The notes beneath the pieces were generated by a model. It was not told the DNA's origin and searched no databases. It was given only the letters and a program-made list of their open reading frames with translations. This document shows, piece by piece, positions 39,952-52,062 of a DNA stretch of 64,000 nucleotides (position 1 is the stretch's first letter; each line of letters begins with the position of its first letter). Source of the DNA: Acidobacteriota bacterium (GTDB lineage: Bacteria > Acidobacteriota > Blastocatellia > Pyrinomonadales > Pyrinomonadaceae). A program made the position numbers and the translations under genes. The stretch is taken from positions 1 through 64,000 of the forward strand of contig JAIVJI010000063.1 in assembly GCA_020200135.1 (NCBI GenBank). The letters are read 5' to 3'.

Positions 39952-42363
39952 TCATTCGTAGCGGAGCGCGACCATCGGGTCCACCTTCGTCGCGCGGCGC
40001 GCGGGGACGAGGCAGGCGACGAGCGCCACGGCGGCGAGCAGCAGCGAGACGAGGGCGTAGACCGCCGGGTCGGCGGCCGAGACGCCGTAGAGCAGACCCG
40101 TCATCAGGCGCGTTAGCAGGAGCGCCACCGCCAGCCCAACCCCAAGCCCCGCGAGAGTGAGCAGCATCCCCTGACGCACGACGAGGCGCAGCACGTCGCG
40201 CCCCTGCGCGCCGAGCGCCATGCGGATGCCTATCTCGTGCGTGCGCTGCGCGACCGTGTAACTGAGGACGCCGTAGAGCCCGACGCCCGCGAGCAGCAGC
40301 GCGGCGGCGGCGAAGCCCGCCATCAGGAACATCGTCACGCGGCGGTAGGCGGTCGAGTCCGCCCAGACCTTACCCATCGTCTTCACGTCGTAGACGGGAA
40401 GCTGGCGGTCGAGCGCGCGCACCTCCTCGCGTAACAGCGGCGCGAGCGCCGAAGGGTCTCCGCCGCGCGCGCGCACGGCCACCGAGAGGCCGCCCCACCC
40501 GGCGTCCTGCGCGTGCGGCACGTACATCTGCGGCGCGCCCTCGGCGTCGAGCGACGAGGGCTTCGTGTCGCCCACGACGCCGACTATCTGGCGCGGGAAT
40601 TCCTCGTCGCGCCAGATGGTGACGTGCCTGCCCAGCGGCTCCTGCCCGCCGAAGACCTTGCGCGCCAGCGTCTCGTTGATGACGATCACCTTCGGCGAGT
40701 TCGCGTCGTCGCGCTCGTCGAAGACGCGCCCGGCGCGCAGGGGGATGCGCATCGTGCGGAAGTAGCCCGGCGTGACGACCGCGTAGGCGGCCGGCGCGTC
40801 CGACTCGGGCGTCGCGGGCCGCCCCTCGGGGATGAGCCCGCGCCAGACAGAGAGGTTGCTGCCGCCGAGCGGGAGCGAGACGGTCGCGCCCGCGGCCTCG
40901 ACGCCCGGGAGCGCGCCCAGCCGCTCGGTCAGCGCGCGATAGAACTCGGCCTTCTGCGCCGGCTCCTTGTAGCGCGCGCCCGGCAGCGACACCCTCGCCG
41001 TCAGCACGCCCTCGGAGTCGAAGCCGGGGCTGACGGCCTGCAAACGCGCGAAGCTCTTGACGAGCAGCCCGGCCCCCGCGAGCAGCAACAGCGAGAGCGC
41101 GACCTCCGCGACGACGAGCGCCGAGCGCACGCGGCTGCGCCCGCCGGACGACCCGCGCCCGCCCTCCTTGAGCGTCTCGCCGAGGTCGGCCCGCGACGCC
41201 TGGAGCGCGGGAACGATGCCGAAGGCGAGCCCGGTCAGGAGCGTCGCGCCGGCGGCGAACAGCAGCACGCGCGCGTCGAGCGAAGCCTCCGCGAGGCGCG
41301 GCGTGTTCTCCGGCGCGAGCGCCACGAGCAGGTCGGTCAGCCACACGCCCAGGCCCGCGCCGAGCGCGCCGCCCGCGAGCGCGAGCAGCAGACTCTCCGT
41401 CAACATCTGCCGCGCGACGCGCCAGCGCCCCGCCCCGAGCGCGAGCCGCAGCGCGACCTCCCTGCGCCGCCCCGCCGCGCGGGCGAGCAGAAGGTTCGCC
41501 ACGTTCGCGCACGCGATGAGGAGCACGAGCGCCACCGCCGCGAGCAGCAGCAGGAGCGCCGACCTCATCTCGCCGACCGTCTCTTCCTTGAGCGGGTCGA
41601 GGTCCACGCCCCAGCCGGTGTTCGTGACGGGGTAGCCCTCGGCGAGCCGCGCCGTGATGGTGTCGAGTTCCGCCTGCGCCTGCGCGAGCGAGACGCCCTC
41701 GCGGAGGCGTCCGAGGACCTGGTAGGAGCGGTTGTCGCGCGGCTCCTTGGCGACCTCCAACTGGAGCGCCCCCCACAGCTCAGCCCGGCGGGGGAAGTCG
41801 AAGCCAGGCGGCATGACGCCGACCACCTCGCGGCTGCGCCCGCCGAGCTCGACGGTGCGCCCGACCGCGCCCGGGTCCGAGCCGAAGCGTCGCTGCCAGA
41901 GGCCGTGGCTGATGACGACGACGAGCGCCGCGCCCGGGTCTTCGTCCTCGGGCAGCAGCGCGCGCCCGCGGGCCGCGCCCACGCCGATGGCGCGGAAGAA
42001 GTCGGGGCCGACCCACGCGGCCGTGACGCGCTCGGGCTCGCCCGCCCCGGTCAGGTTCGAGCCGCCCTCGGTGTAAATCGACAGCGCCTCGAAGGAGCGC
42101 GCCTGCGCCTTCCAGTCCGCGAAGTCGGGCGCGGACATGTTGCTCTCCTCGACGCCCTTCGACGGGTTGATTCCGTCGAAGGCGACGACGCGCTCAGAGC
42201 CGGGGTAGGGCAGCGGCCGCAGGAGCACCGCGTTGACGACCGAGAAGATGGCCGTGTTCGCCCCCACGCCCAGCGCCAGCACCGCCAGCGCCACCGCCGT
42301 AAACCCCGGCCGCTTCCAAAGCACCCTCAGCCCGAAACGCACGTCCTGAAGTAAAGTCCTCAT
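39952..42363 (-). CDS. ADOP-type ABC permease (fused MacB/FtsX), copy 1
   Basis: The 803-residue protein begins MRTLLQDVRFGLRVLWKRPGF. It has TM1 at about residues 20-45, a MacB-type periplasmic domain, three helices from [18 protein letters not shown], a second periplasmic domain and three final helices, ending in the family tail [10 protein letters not shown]. Two FtsX halves are thus fused in one chain. ABC permeases of this type use an external LolD/MacB ATPase; two lie in this block. It is the last of six in the order of transcription. Its last 66 coding bases are identical to those of copy 2. Confidence 0.93.
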   Translation of the reverse strand: MRTLLQDVRFGLRVLWKRPGFTAVALAVLALGVGANTAIFSVVNAVLLRPLPYPGSERVVAFDGINPSKGVEESNMSAPDFADWKAQARSFEALSIYTEGGSNLTGAGEPERVTAAWVGPDFFRAIGVGAARGRALLPEDEDPGAALVVVISHGLWQRRFGSDPGAVGRTVELGGRSREVVGVMPPGFDFPRRAELWGALQLEVAKEPRDNRSYQVLGRLREGVSLAQAQAELDTITARLAEGYPVTNTGWGVDLDPLKEETVGEMRSALLLLLAAVALVLLIACANVANLLLARAAGRRREVALRLALGAGRWRVARQMLTESLLLALAGGALGAGLGVWLTDLLVALAPENTPRLAEASLDARVLLFAAGATLLTGLAFGIVPALQASRADLGETLKEGGRGSSGGRSRVRSALVVAEVALSLLLLAGAGLLVKSFARLQAVSPGFDSEGVLTARVSLPGARYKEPAQKAEFYRALTERLGALPGVEAAGATVSLPLGGSNLSVWRGLIPEGRPATPESDAPAAYAVVTPGYFRTMRIPLRAGRVFDERDDANSPKVIVINETLARKVFGGQEPLGRHVTIWRDEEFPRQIVGVVGDTKPSSLDAEGAPQMYVPHAQDAGWGGLSVAVRARGGDPSALAPLLREEVRALDRQLPVYDVKTMGKVWADSTAYRRVTMFLMAGFAAAALLLAGVGLYGVLSYTVAQRTHEIGIRMALGAQGRDVLRLVVRQGMLLTLAGLGVGLAVALLLTRLMTGLLYGVSAADPAVYALVSLLLAAVALVACLVPARRATKVDPMVALRYE

Positions 42364-42372
42364 TACCCCTCC

Positions 42373-44793
<2,421 letters not shown>

Positions 44794-44811
44794 AGCTCGC
44801 TCCGTTCGCGT

Positions 44812-44883
44812 GAATGGCGAATAGTGAGTCGTTAATGGTAAGAACCCGTTTTAACTATTCACTATTTACCATTCACCATTCAC
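44812..44883. repeat. heptamer inverted repeat between ADOP copies 2 and 3
   Basis: The right arm is made of 7-bp units (TTCACTA, TTTACCA, TTCACCA, TTCACTC). The left arm carries the complementary units GAATGGC, GAATAGT, AATGGTA. The repeat overlaps the stop codon region of copy 3 and fills the only wide gap (86 bp) in the permease array. Confidence 0.75.
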
Positions 44884-47315
44884 TCGTATCTGAGCGCCAC
44901 CATCGGGTCCACCTTGGTCGCGCGCAGCGCCGGGACGAGGCAGGCGAGGAGCGCGACGACGAGGAGGAAGCCCGTGAGCGTGGCGTAGGTCGCGAGGTCG
45001 GTCGCGCTCACCTCGAAGAGGAGGCTGGAGAGCAGGCGCGTCAGCGCGAACGCGCCGAGCAGTCCGGCCGCCAGCCCCGCGCCCGCGAGCGCCATCCCGT
45101 GCCCGACGACGAGCCGCAGCACGTCCCTTCCCTGCGCGCCCAGGGCGACGCGGACGCCTATCTCGTGCGTCCGCTGCGCCACCGCGTAAGACATCACGCC
45201 GTAGACGCCGACGCCCGCCAGCACCAGCGCCAGCACCGCGAAGACGCCGAGCATCGTCGCGGCGAAGCGCGCGCGCGCCACCGACTCCGCGAGGAAATGG
45301 TTCATCGTCCGCAGGTCGGCCACCGGCTGGTCGGCGTCGACGGATTGAATCGCCGCGCGCGCCGCGCCCGCGAGCGCCGCCGGGTCGCCCGACGTGCGCA
45401 CGACGAAGGTCATGTTCGAGTAGACCAGCTCGGCGTGCGGCCAGTAGACGGTCGGCTGCGGCTGCTCGTCGAGCGAGTCGAGCTTCAGGTCGCCGACGAC
45501 GCCGACGATCTCGGTCGGGTTCGGCTCGTCCTTCATGTTGACGACGAGCCGCTTGCCGATGGGGTCTTCGCCGGGGAAATACTTCTCGGCGAACGAGCGC
45601 GTGACGACCGCCACCCGGCCGCGCTCGGCCGACTCCTGCGCGGTGTACATACGGCCGCCCAGGAGGGGCACGCCCATCGCGCGGAAGTAGTTCTCGTCGG
45701 TGACGCGCACGTCCGTGTCGGGCTCCTCGCCCGGCGGCGGGTCGGGGCGCCCGACGATCTTGAAGTCGGTCGCCGCGCCCGGGCCCGCGAACGGCAGGTA
45801 GTTGACCGCGCCGGCGGCGGTCACGCCGGGCAGGGCCGCGAGGCGCTCGGTCGCCTGACGCGTGAAGGCGATGACCTGCGCGTCCTCCGTGTACTTCCTG
45901 GCGGGCAGATTAACGCGCATCGTCAGGAGGTGGTCGGGCTCGAAACCGGGGTCTACCGAGCGCAGCCGCGCGAAGCTCTTGAGCATCAGCCCGGCGCCGA
46001 CGAGCAGCACCAGCGCCAGCGCTATCTCGGCGACGACGAACGCGCCGCGCAGGCGCCCGCCGCGCTTGCCGGCGGTCGTCCCCTTCGTGCCGTCCTTCAG
46101 GCTCTCGCTCGTCGAGACGCGCGACGCCTCGAACGCGGGCACGACGCCGAAGACGACGCCGGTCAGAAGCGACACGCCGAGCGTGAAGACGAGCACGGGG
46201 ACGTTCACGCCCACGCCGCCGAGGTCGAGCACGTCGCGCGGGCTCATCGCCACCAGCAGCTCGACGCCCCACCACGCGAGCAGCAGCCCGAGCGCGCCGC
46301 CGGCGACGGCCAGCAGCAGGCTCTCGGTCAAAAGCTGCCGCACGACGCGCGCGCGCCCCGCGCCCAGAGCCGTGCGTATCGCAATCTCCTTCTGCCGCGT
46401 CGCGCCGCGCGCGAGCAGGAGGTTGGCGACGTTCGCGCACGCTATCAGCAGCAGGAAGCCGACCGCGCCGAGCAGGACCCAGAGCACGGGACGGATGGGC
46501 CCCGCGAACTGGTCGCGCAGCAGCACGACTTCGGCGCCCCAGCCCTTGTTGAACTCGGGGTACTGCGCTTCGAGCCGCGCCGCGATATGGTTCAACTCCA
46601 GCTCGGCGCGCTCGCGCGTCACGCCCTCTTTGAGCCGCGCGACCGCAGACATGTAGCGCCCCTGCCGCTTCCTGTGCGCGTCTGTGAGCGCGAAGGGCGA
46701 CCACATCTCGGGCGGCGCGGCCGTGCGCGAGCCCCTGCGTATGAACCACTGGAAGCGCGCCGGCATCACGCCGACGACCGTGACGGGGGCGCCGCTCAGG
46801 TTGAAGGTCTTGCCGACTACGCCCGGGTCGGAGCCGAAGCGCCGCCGCCAGAGGCCGTGGCTCAAGACGACGGTGCGCGCCGCGCCGGGCTCGGCGTCGT
46901 CGGGCGAGAAGCCGCGCCCCTTGATGGGCTCGGCGCCGAGCAGCGGGAAGAGGTTCGGCGTGACGTACCCGACGACGACCTCCTCGGGGTCGCCGCCGCC
47001 GGTCATGTTGGCCGCGCCGTCCGTGAAGGCGGCCACGTCCTCGAAGACGCCCGATTGCTCCTTCCAGTCGATGAGGTTGGCCGGGCTCAGGACGTTCTGC
47101 CGTGCGTCGCGCGCCCTGTTCATCTCCCACAGCGAGACGAGCCGCCCCGGCTCCGTGTAAGGCAGCGGCTCAAGCAGCACCGCGTTGATGACCGAGAAGA
47201 TGGCGGTGTTGGCCGCCACGCCGAGCGCGATGGCCAGCACCGCCACGGCCGTGAACCCCGGCGCCTTCGCCAGCACGCGCAACCCGTACCGAACGTCCCG
47301 CAGGATTGTCCTCAT
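44880..47315 (-). CDS. ADOP-type ABC permease, copy 3
   Basis: The 811-residue fused MacB/FtsX permease begins [21 protein letters not shown]. The usual TM1, the MacB-type domain ([16 protein letters not shown]), the central [30 protein letters not shown] helices and the second FtsX half ([37 protein letters not shown]) are all present. It ends [15 protein letters not shown], a variant tail shared with copy 5 (LRATK instead of RRATK). It is followed downstream by the heptamer inverted repeat. Confidence 0.93.
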   Translation of the reverse strand: MRTILRDVRYGLRVLAKAPGFTAVAVLAIALGVAANTAIFSVINAVLLEPLPYTEPGRLVSLWEMNRARDARQNVLSPANLIDWKEQSGVFEDVAAFTDGAANMTGGGDPEEVVVGYVTPNLFPLLGAEPIKGRGFSPDDAEPGAARTVVLSHGLWRRRFGSDPGVVGKTFNLSGAPVTVVGVMPARFQWFIRRGSRTAAPPEMWSPFALTDAHRKRQGRYMSAVARLKEGVTRERAELELNHIAARLEAQYPEFNKGWGAEVVLLRDQFAGPIRPVLWVLLGAVGFLLLIACANVANLLLARGATRQKEIAIRTALGAGRARVVRQLLTESLLLAVAGGALGLLLAWWGVELLVAMSPRDVLDLGGVGVNVPVLVFTLGVSLLTGVVFGVVPAFEASRVSTSESLKDGTKGTTAGKRGGRLRGAFVVAEIALALVLLVGAGLMLKSFARLRSVDPGFEPDHLLTMRVNLPARKYTEDAQVIAFTRQATERLAALPGVTAAGAVNYLPFAGPGAATDFKIVGRPDPPPGEEPDTDVRVTDENYFRAMGVPLLGGRMYTAQESAERGRVAVVTRSFAEKYFPGEDPIGKRLVVNMKDEPNPTEIVGVVGDLKLDSLDEQPQPTVYWPHAELVYSNMTFVVRTSGDPAALAGAARAAIQSVDADQPVADLRTMNHFLAESVARARFAATMLGVFAVLALVLAGVGVYGVMSYAVAQRTHEIGVRVALGAQGRDVLRLVVGHGMALAGAGLAAGLLGAFALTRLLSSLLFEVSATDLATYATLTGFLLVVALLACLVPALRATKVDPMVALRYE

Positions 47316-47334
47316 GTCCTCACTCCGTCCTTCT

Positions 47335-49581
47335 TTACTCGTACCTCAGCGCGACCATCGGGTCTACTTTCGTCGCGCGGCGAGCGGGCAGGAGGCAGGC
47401 GACGAGCGCCGCGCAGGCGAGCAGCAGCGTCACGCACGCGAACGTCGCGGGGTCTGTGGCCGAGACGCCGTAGAGCGCGCCCTCGACGGCGCGCGTCGCG
47501 GCGAGCGCGATCAGCAGGCCGGCCGCGAGCCCGATTGCCACCAGCGACATCCCCTCGGAGAGCACCAGCCGCACCACGTCCGGCGCGCGCGCGCCGAGCG
47601 CCATCCGCACGCCTATCTCGTGCGTGCGGCGCGACACCGTGTAGGCCACGACGCCGTAGACGCCGAAGGTCGCGAGCAGGAGCGCGAGCAGCCCGAAGAC
47701 GCCGAAGAGCCCCGCCGCCACCTGCGAAGGGACGAGCGCCGCCGCGAGGTGCTCGCCCATCATCGCCTGACCCGCGAGCGCCTCCGCGTCGAGCGACTCG
47801 ACGGCGCCGCGCACGACCGAAGCGACCGCCGCCGGGTCGCCTTCGGTGCGCACCAGCAGCGTCGCCGCCGGCGAGTAGCTCTGCGAGAAGGGCAGATAGA
47901 GGAACGGGACGCGCTCGTCGCCGAGGCTGCGGTACTTGCTGTCGGCGACCACGCCGACTATCTCGACGGGCGGCCCTTCGGAGTCCGCGAGCACGCGCCG
48001 CCCGACGGGGTCGGCGTCGCCGAAGGCGCGCCGCGCCACCGTCTCGTTGACGACGGCGACCGGCGGCGAGCCTTCGCCGTCCTGCTCGGCGAAGCCGCGC
48101 CCGCGCAGCAGCGTGATGCCCATCGTCTCGAAGTAGCGCGCGCCGACGTACGCGCGGTCGACTTCGACGCCCGCGTAGGGCTGAGCCTCCGCGCCGTCTA
48201 TCAGGAGCGTCCCGCGCTGACCGCCGTTGCCGAGCGGGACGCTCGTCGCGAGCGCGGCCGAGCGCACGCCCGGGAGCGCAGAGGCGCGCTCCAAAGCCTG
48301 CCTGTAGAACTCGCGGCCGCGCGTCCTGCTGTGGCTGCTCGGGTCGAGGTAGAGGTGCGAGAGGAGCACTTTGCTCGTCTCGAAACCCGTCTCGACGGTC
48401 GCGGCCTCGCGGAGGCTGCGCAGGAAGAGACCCGCGCCGACTAAGAGCACGAGCGAGCCGGCGACCTGCGCGACGACGAGCGCGCCGCGCAGCGTGAAGC
48501 GGCGGCGGCGTCCCCCGCCCGCCGCGCGCTCGTCCTTGAGCGCGGGCAGCAGGTCGGGGCTCGACGCGCGCAGCGCGGGCGCGAGCCCGAACGCCACGCC
48601 CGTCAACAGCGACAGCCCCGTCGCGAAAGCGAAGACGCGCGCGTCCGGCGCGAAGTCGAGCGCCGAGGTGTCTTCGGGCATCAGGCGGAAGAGTCGCGCG
48701 AGCAGGTCGGAAGTCCACAGCGTCAACAGCGACGCGACCGCCCCGCCCGCGAGCGCGAGCAGGAGGCTCTCGGCGAGCAACTGCCTGGCGACGCGCCACC
48801 GGCTCGCGCCGAGCGCGAGCCACTCGGCGCGGCGCGCGAGCATCGCGTCCAGCTCGGCGCGCGCCTGCTCGCGGCTCACGCCGCGCCTTACGCGCCCGAA
48901 GACTTGCAGCCAGCTCGACTTGTCGTTCGCCAGCTCCGACGTCCTGACGCCGGCCGCGCCCGCCGCGCGCAGCGGCACCCAGAGCGCGGGCGACTTGGGC
49001 AGACTCGTCCCCTGGAACTCTTTCGACGCGACGCCGACCACCGTGAAGGCGCGCTCGTTGAGGACGAGCTGACGGCCGACAATCCCGGGGTCCGCGCCGA
49101 AGCGCCGCACCCAGAAGCGGTGCCCGAGGACGACCACGGGCTCGGGCGCGCCGCCCTCCTCTTCGCCGGCGGCGAACAGGCGCCCATGCTCCGCGCGCAC
49201 GCCGAGCGTCGAGAAGTAGTTACCCGAGACGAGCTGCGCCGCGACGTGCTCCGCCCGCCCGCCGTCCCTCATCGTGAGGCCGCTGCCCGCGAAGGCCGCC
49301 AGCCCGTCGAAGGATTTCGCGTGCGCGGCGTACTCGCGGAAGTGGCCGTAGGAGAAAGTGCCGGACAGCCTGCCGCCCGCGTCGGTCGGGTAGACGAGCG
49401 CCAGCGCTTCGGGGTCGCTCACGCCCGGCAGCGGGCGCAGCAGGACGGCGTTCACGCCGCTGAAGATGGAGGTGTTCGCGCCGATGCCGAGCGCGAGCGT
49501 CAGCACCGCGACGAACGCGAGGCCCGGCCGCCTCGCCAGCGCGCGCGCGCCGTAGCGCACGTCCTTGAATAAGTTTCTCAT
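47335..49581 (-). CDS. ADOP-type ABC permease, copy 4, with internal in-frame deletion
   Basis: At 748 residues this copy is about 60 shorter than its neighbours. The N-terminus ([20 protein letters not shown]) and C-terminus are normal. Where the others have a stretch from the end of the first periplasmic domain through the second helix ([15 protein letters not shown]), this copy jumps from [12 protein letters not shown] to [18 protein letters not shown]. The reading frame is kept. Losing one helix would invert the topology of everything after it, so the protein may be inactive or act differently. The frame is open upstream to 49995, but ATG 49581 matches the family start. It is spaced 19 bp from copy 3. 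Confidence 0.88.
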   Translation of the reverse strand: MRNLFKDVRYGARALARRPGLAFVAVLTLALGIGANTSIFSGVNAVLLRPLPGVSDPEALALVYPTDAGGRLSGTFSYGHFREYAAHAKSFDGLAAFAGSGLTMRDGGRAEHVAAQLVSGNYFSTLGVRAEHGRLFAAGEEEGGAPEPVVVLGHRFWVRRFGADPGIVGRQLVLNERAFTVVGVASKEFQGTSLPKSPALWVPLRAAGAAGVRTSELANDKSSWLQVFGRVRRGVSREQARAELDAMLARRAEWLALGASRWRVARQLLAESLLLALAGGAVASLLTLWTSDLLARLFRLMPEDTSALDFAPDARVFAFATGLSLLTGVAFGLAPALRASSPDLLPALKDERAAGGGRRRRFTLRGALVVAQVAGSLVLLVGAGLFLRSLREAATVETGFETSKVLLSHLYLDPSSHSRTRGREFYRQALERASALPGVRSAALATSVPLGNGGQRGTLLIDGAEAQPYAGVEVDRAYVGARYFETMGITLLRGRGFAEQDGEGSPPVAVVNETVARRAFGDADPVGRRVLADSEGPPVEIVGVVADSKYRSLGDERVPFLYLPFSQSYSPAATLLVRTEGDPAAVASVVRGAVESLDAEALAGQAMMGEHLAAALVPSQVAAGLFGVFGLLALLLATFGVYGVVAYTVSRRTHEIGVRMALGARAPDVVRLVLSEGMSLVAIGLAAGLLIALAATRAVEGALYGVSATDPATFACVTLLLACAALVACLLPARRATKVDPMVALRYE

Positions 49582-49589
49582 CGTTAAAG

Positions 49590-52052
49590 TCACTCGTAGC
49601 GGAGCGCCACCATCGGGTCCACCTTGGTCGCGCGCAGCGCCGGGATGAGACAGGAGACGAGCGCGACCGCCGCGAGCAGGAGCGAGACGGCGGCGAAGAC
49701 GAGCGGGTCGGTCGGCGAGACGCCGTAGAGCAGACCCGACATCAGCCGCGTCAGCGCCAGCGCCCCCACGAGCCCCAGCCCGAGCCCCGCGAGCGTGAGC
49801 ACCATCCCCTGCCGCACGACCATCGCGAGCACGTCGCGCGCGCGCGCGCCGAGCGCCATGCGGATGCCTATCTCGTGCGTCCGCTGCGTCACCGTGTAGC
49901 TCATCACGCCGTAGACCCCGACCGCCGCGAGCAGCAGCGCGAGCGCCGCGAACAGACCCAACAGCGCGACGTTGAAGCGGCGCGGCGCCGTCCAACGCCC
50001 GACCAGCTCGTCCATCGTCCGCGTCTCCCAGATGAGCAGGTTCGGGTCGACGCCCTTCAGCGCCGCGCGCACCGACGCCGAGAGGCCGGCCGCGTCCTCG
50101 CCCCGCGCGCGCACGACGACCTCGGAGACCGCCGACGGCGCCTGCTCGAACGGGACGTAGAACTCGGGCACCTCGTCGGCGTTGAACGCCTCGAAGCGGA
50201 CGTTGCCGACGACGCCGACTATCTCGCGCTCGACCGACTTCCCGTCCAGGCTGTTGAAGACGAGGTGCCGGCCGAGCGGCTCCTGGGCGGGGAAGTGCTG
50301 GCGCGCGAGCGCCTCGTTGATGAGGATGACGGGCGGCGAATTTTTCACGTCGGACGCCTGGAAGGCGCGCCCCTTCCTCAGGGGAATCCCGAGCACGCGG
50401 AAGTACTCGGGGCTGGCGGTGTAGCTGCGCGCGCCGTTGCGCTCGCCGGGCGCGAACGGCGGGCGCCCCGCGATCTCGAAGTCGTTCCAGATGTCGCTGC
50501 GCCCGAGCGGGAGCAGGCGCGTCAGCCCCGCCGCCTCGACGCCGGGAAGCTGCGAGATGCGCGCGACGGCCTCGCGGAAGTAGGTGGCGCGGCTGGCGTC
50601 GTCGGCGAAACGCTGCGTGTTGAGCGCCACGGTGACGGCGAGCACGCGCGCGGGCGAGTAGCCGGGGTCGGTCGTCAGAAGCTGCCGGAAGCTCTTGACC
50701 AGGAGCCCCGCGCCGACCAGAAGCACGAGCGAGAGCGCGACCTCCGAGACGACGAGGACGGCGCGCAGCGCAGCGCTCCTCGTGCCGGCCGAGCCGCCGC
50801 GCCCGCCTTCCTTGAGCGACGACGCGAGGTCGGTCTTCGACGCCTGCAATGCCGGCACGAGCCCGAAGACGATTCCCGTCAACGCCGAGATGCCGAGCGC
50901 GAAGAGGAAGACGCGCCCGTCAATCGAAGTCTCGGCGAGACGCGGGAGCGTCGCCGGGCTGAGCTTGACGATGGCCTCGACGCCCCACACCGCGAGCAGC
51001 AGCCCCGCGCCCCCGCCCGCCAGCGAGAGCAACATGCTCTCGGTCAGAAGCTGCCGCACGACGCGCCCGCGGCTCGCGCCGAGCGCGGTGCGCACCGCCA
51101 TCTCGCGCGAGCGCGAGGCCGCTCGCGCGAGCAGGAGGTTGGCGACGTTGGCGCACGCGATGAGCAGCACCAGCCCGACCGCGCCGAGCAGGATGAGCAG
51201 CGCCGGGCGGACGGGGCCGACCAGGTCTTCGTGCAGCGAGACGGCGCGCGCGCGCCGCCGCGTGTTCGAGGCCGGGTACTGCGCTTCGAGCCGCGCGGCG
51301 ACCGTCGCCACCTCCGCCGCCGCCTGCTCCAGGCTGACGCCCTCGCGGACCTTCGCCACCGTGTTGATGAAGACCGAGTCGCGGTCCGCCATCTGGTCGG
51401 CGCCGCGCCGCGTGTTCTCCGTGACGAAGGGGATGTAGTAGTCGACGGCGTCGGACTCGCCCGGCGGGAACTTGAAGCCGGGCGGCATCACGCCGAGGAC
51501 GGTCGCGGTGCGACCCGAGAGCCCCATCCGAACCTCGCGGCCGACGGCGTCGGGCATCGCGCCGAAGCGGCGCCGCCACATCCCGTCGCTGATGACGATG
51601 ACGGAGGGGCCGCCCGCCACGTCCTCCTCGCGCGTGAAGACGCGCCCCTTCGCGGCCTGCACGCCGAGCGCCGGGAAGAGGTCGGCCGACACCTCGACGC
51701 CGCGCACGCGCTCGGGCTCGTCGCCCGGCCCCGTGCTCAGAACCGTGCCGACGCCCTGGTAGGCGGCGACGTATTCGAGCGACTCGGCCTGCTCGCGGAA
51801 GTCGAGCAGGTCGGGGTACGAGAGCGGCCCGCGCGGCTCGGGCGCGGCCGGGTCGCTACCCGTGTAGATGGCCACCAGCCGCGAAGAGTTCTCGTACGGC
51901 AGCGCGCGCAGCAGGACCGTGTTGACGGCCGAGAAGATGGCCGTGTTCGCCCCCACCCCGAGCGCCAGCGCGACCACCGCGACGAGAGTGAACCCCGGGC
52001 TCTTCGACAGCGTCCGCAGCCCGAAGCGTATGTCATTGAGCAGAGTCCTCAT
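49590..52052 (-). CDS. ADOP-type ABC permease, copy 5
   Basis: The 820-residue fused MacB/FtsX permease begins MRTLLNDIRFGLRTLSKSPGF. It has the full helix set: the central block [44 protein letters not shown] and the second half [33 protein letters not shown]. The tail [15 protein letters not shown] is shared with copy 3. It lies 8 bp upstream of copy 4 and 10 bp after copy 6, so translation is probably coupled along the array. Confidence 0.93.
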   Translation of the reverse strand: MRTLLNDIRFGLRTLSKSPGFTLVAVVALALGVGANTAIFSAVNTVLLRALPYENSSRLVAIYTGSDPAAPEPRGPLSYPDLLDFREQAESLEYVAAYQGVGTVLSTGPGDEPERVRGVEVSADLFPALGVQAAKGRVFTREEDVAGGPSVIVISDGMWRRRFGAMPDAVGREVRMGLSGRTATVLGVMPPGFKFPPGESDAVDYYIPFVTENTRRGADQMADRDSVFINTVAKVREGVSLEQAAAEVATVAARLEAQYPASNTRRRARAVSLHEDLVGPVRPALLILLGAVGLVLLIACANVANLLLARAASRSREMAVRTALGASRGRVVRQLLTESMLLSLAGGGAGLLLAVWGVEAIVKLSPATLPRLAETSIDGRVFLFALGISALTGIVFGLVPALQASKTDLASSLKEGGRGGSAGTRSAALRAVLVVSEVALSLVLLVGAGLLVKSFRQLLTTDPGYSPARVLAVTVALNTQRFADDASRATYFREAVARISQLPGVEAAGLTRLLPLGRSDIWNDFEIAGRPPFAPGERNGARSYTASPEYFRVLGIPLRKGRAFQASDVKNSPPVILINEALARQHFPAQEPLGRHLVFNSLDGKSVEREIVGVVGNVRFEAFNADEVPEFYVPFEQAPSAVSEVVVRARGEDAAGLSASVRAALKGVDPNLLIWETRTMDELVGRWTAPRRFNVALLGLFAALALLLAAVGVYGVMSYTVTQRTHEIGIRMALGARARDVLAMVVRQGMVLTLAGLGLGLVGALALTRLMSGLLYGVSPTDPLVFAAVSLLLAAVALVSCLIPALRATKVDPMVALRYE

Positions 52053-52062
52053 CGCTCCCTCC

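Noticed and set aside
44814-48050. 1078-codon plus-strand frame antisense to ADOP copy 3
   Set aside because: The composition is a mirror of the permease codons (Arg/Ala/Glu/Val/Asp rich) with no domain features; it is a shadow of the minus-strand gene.
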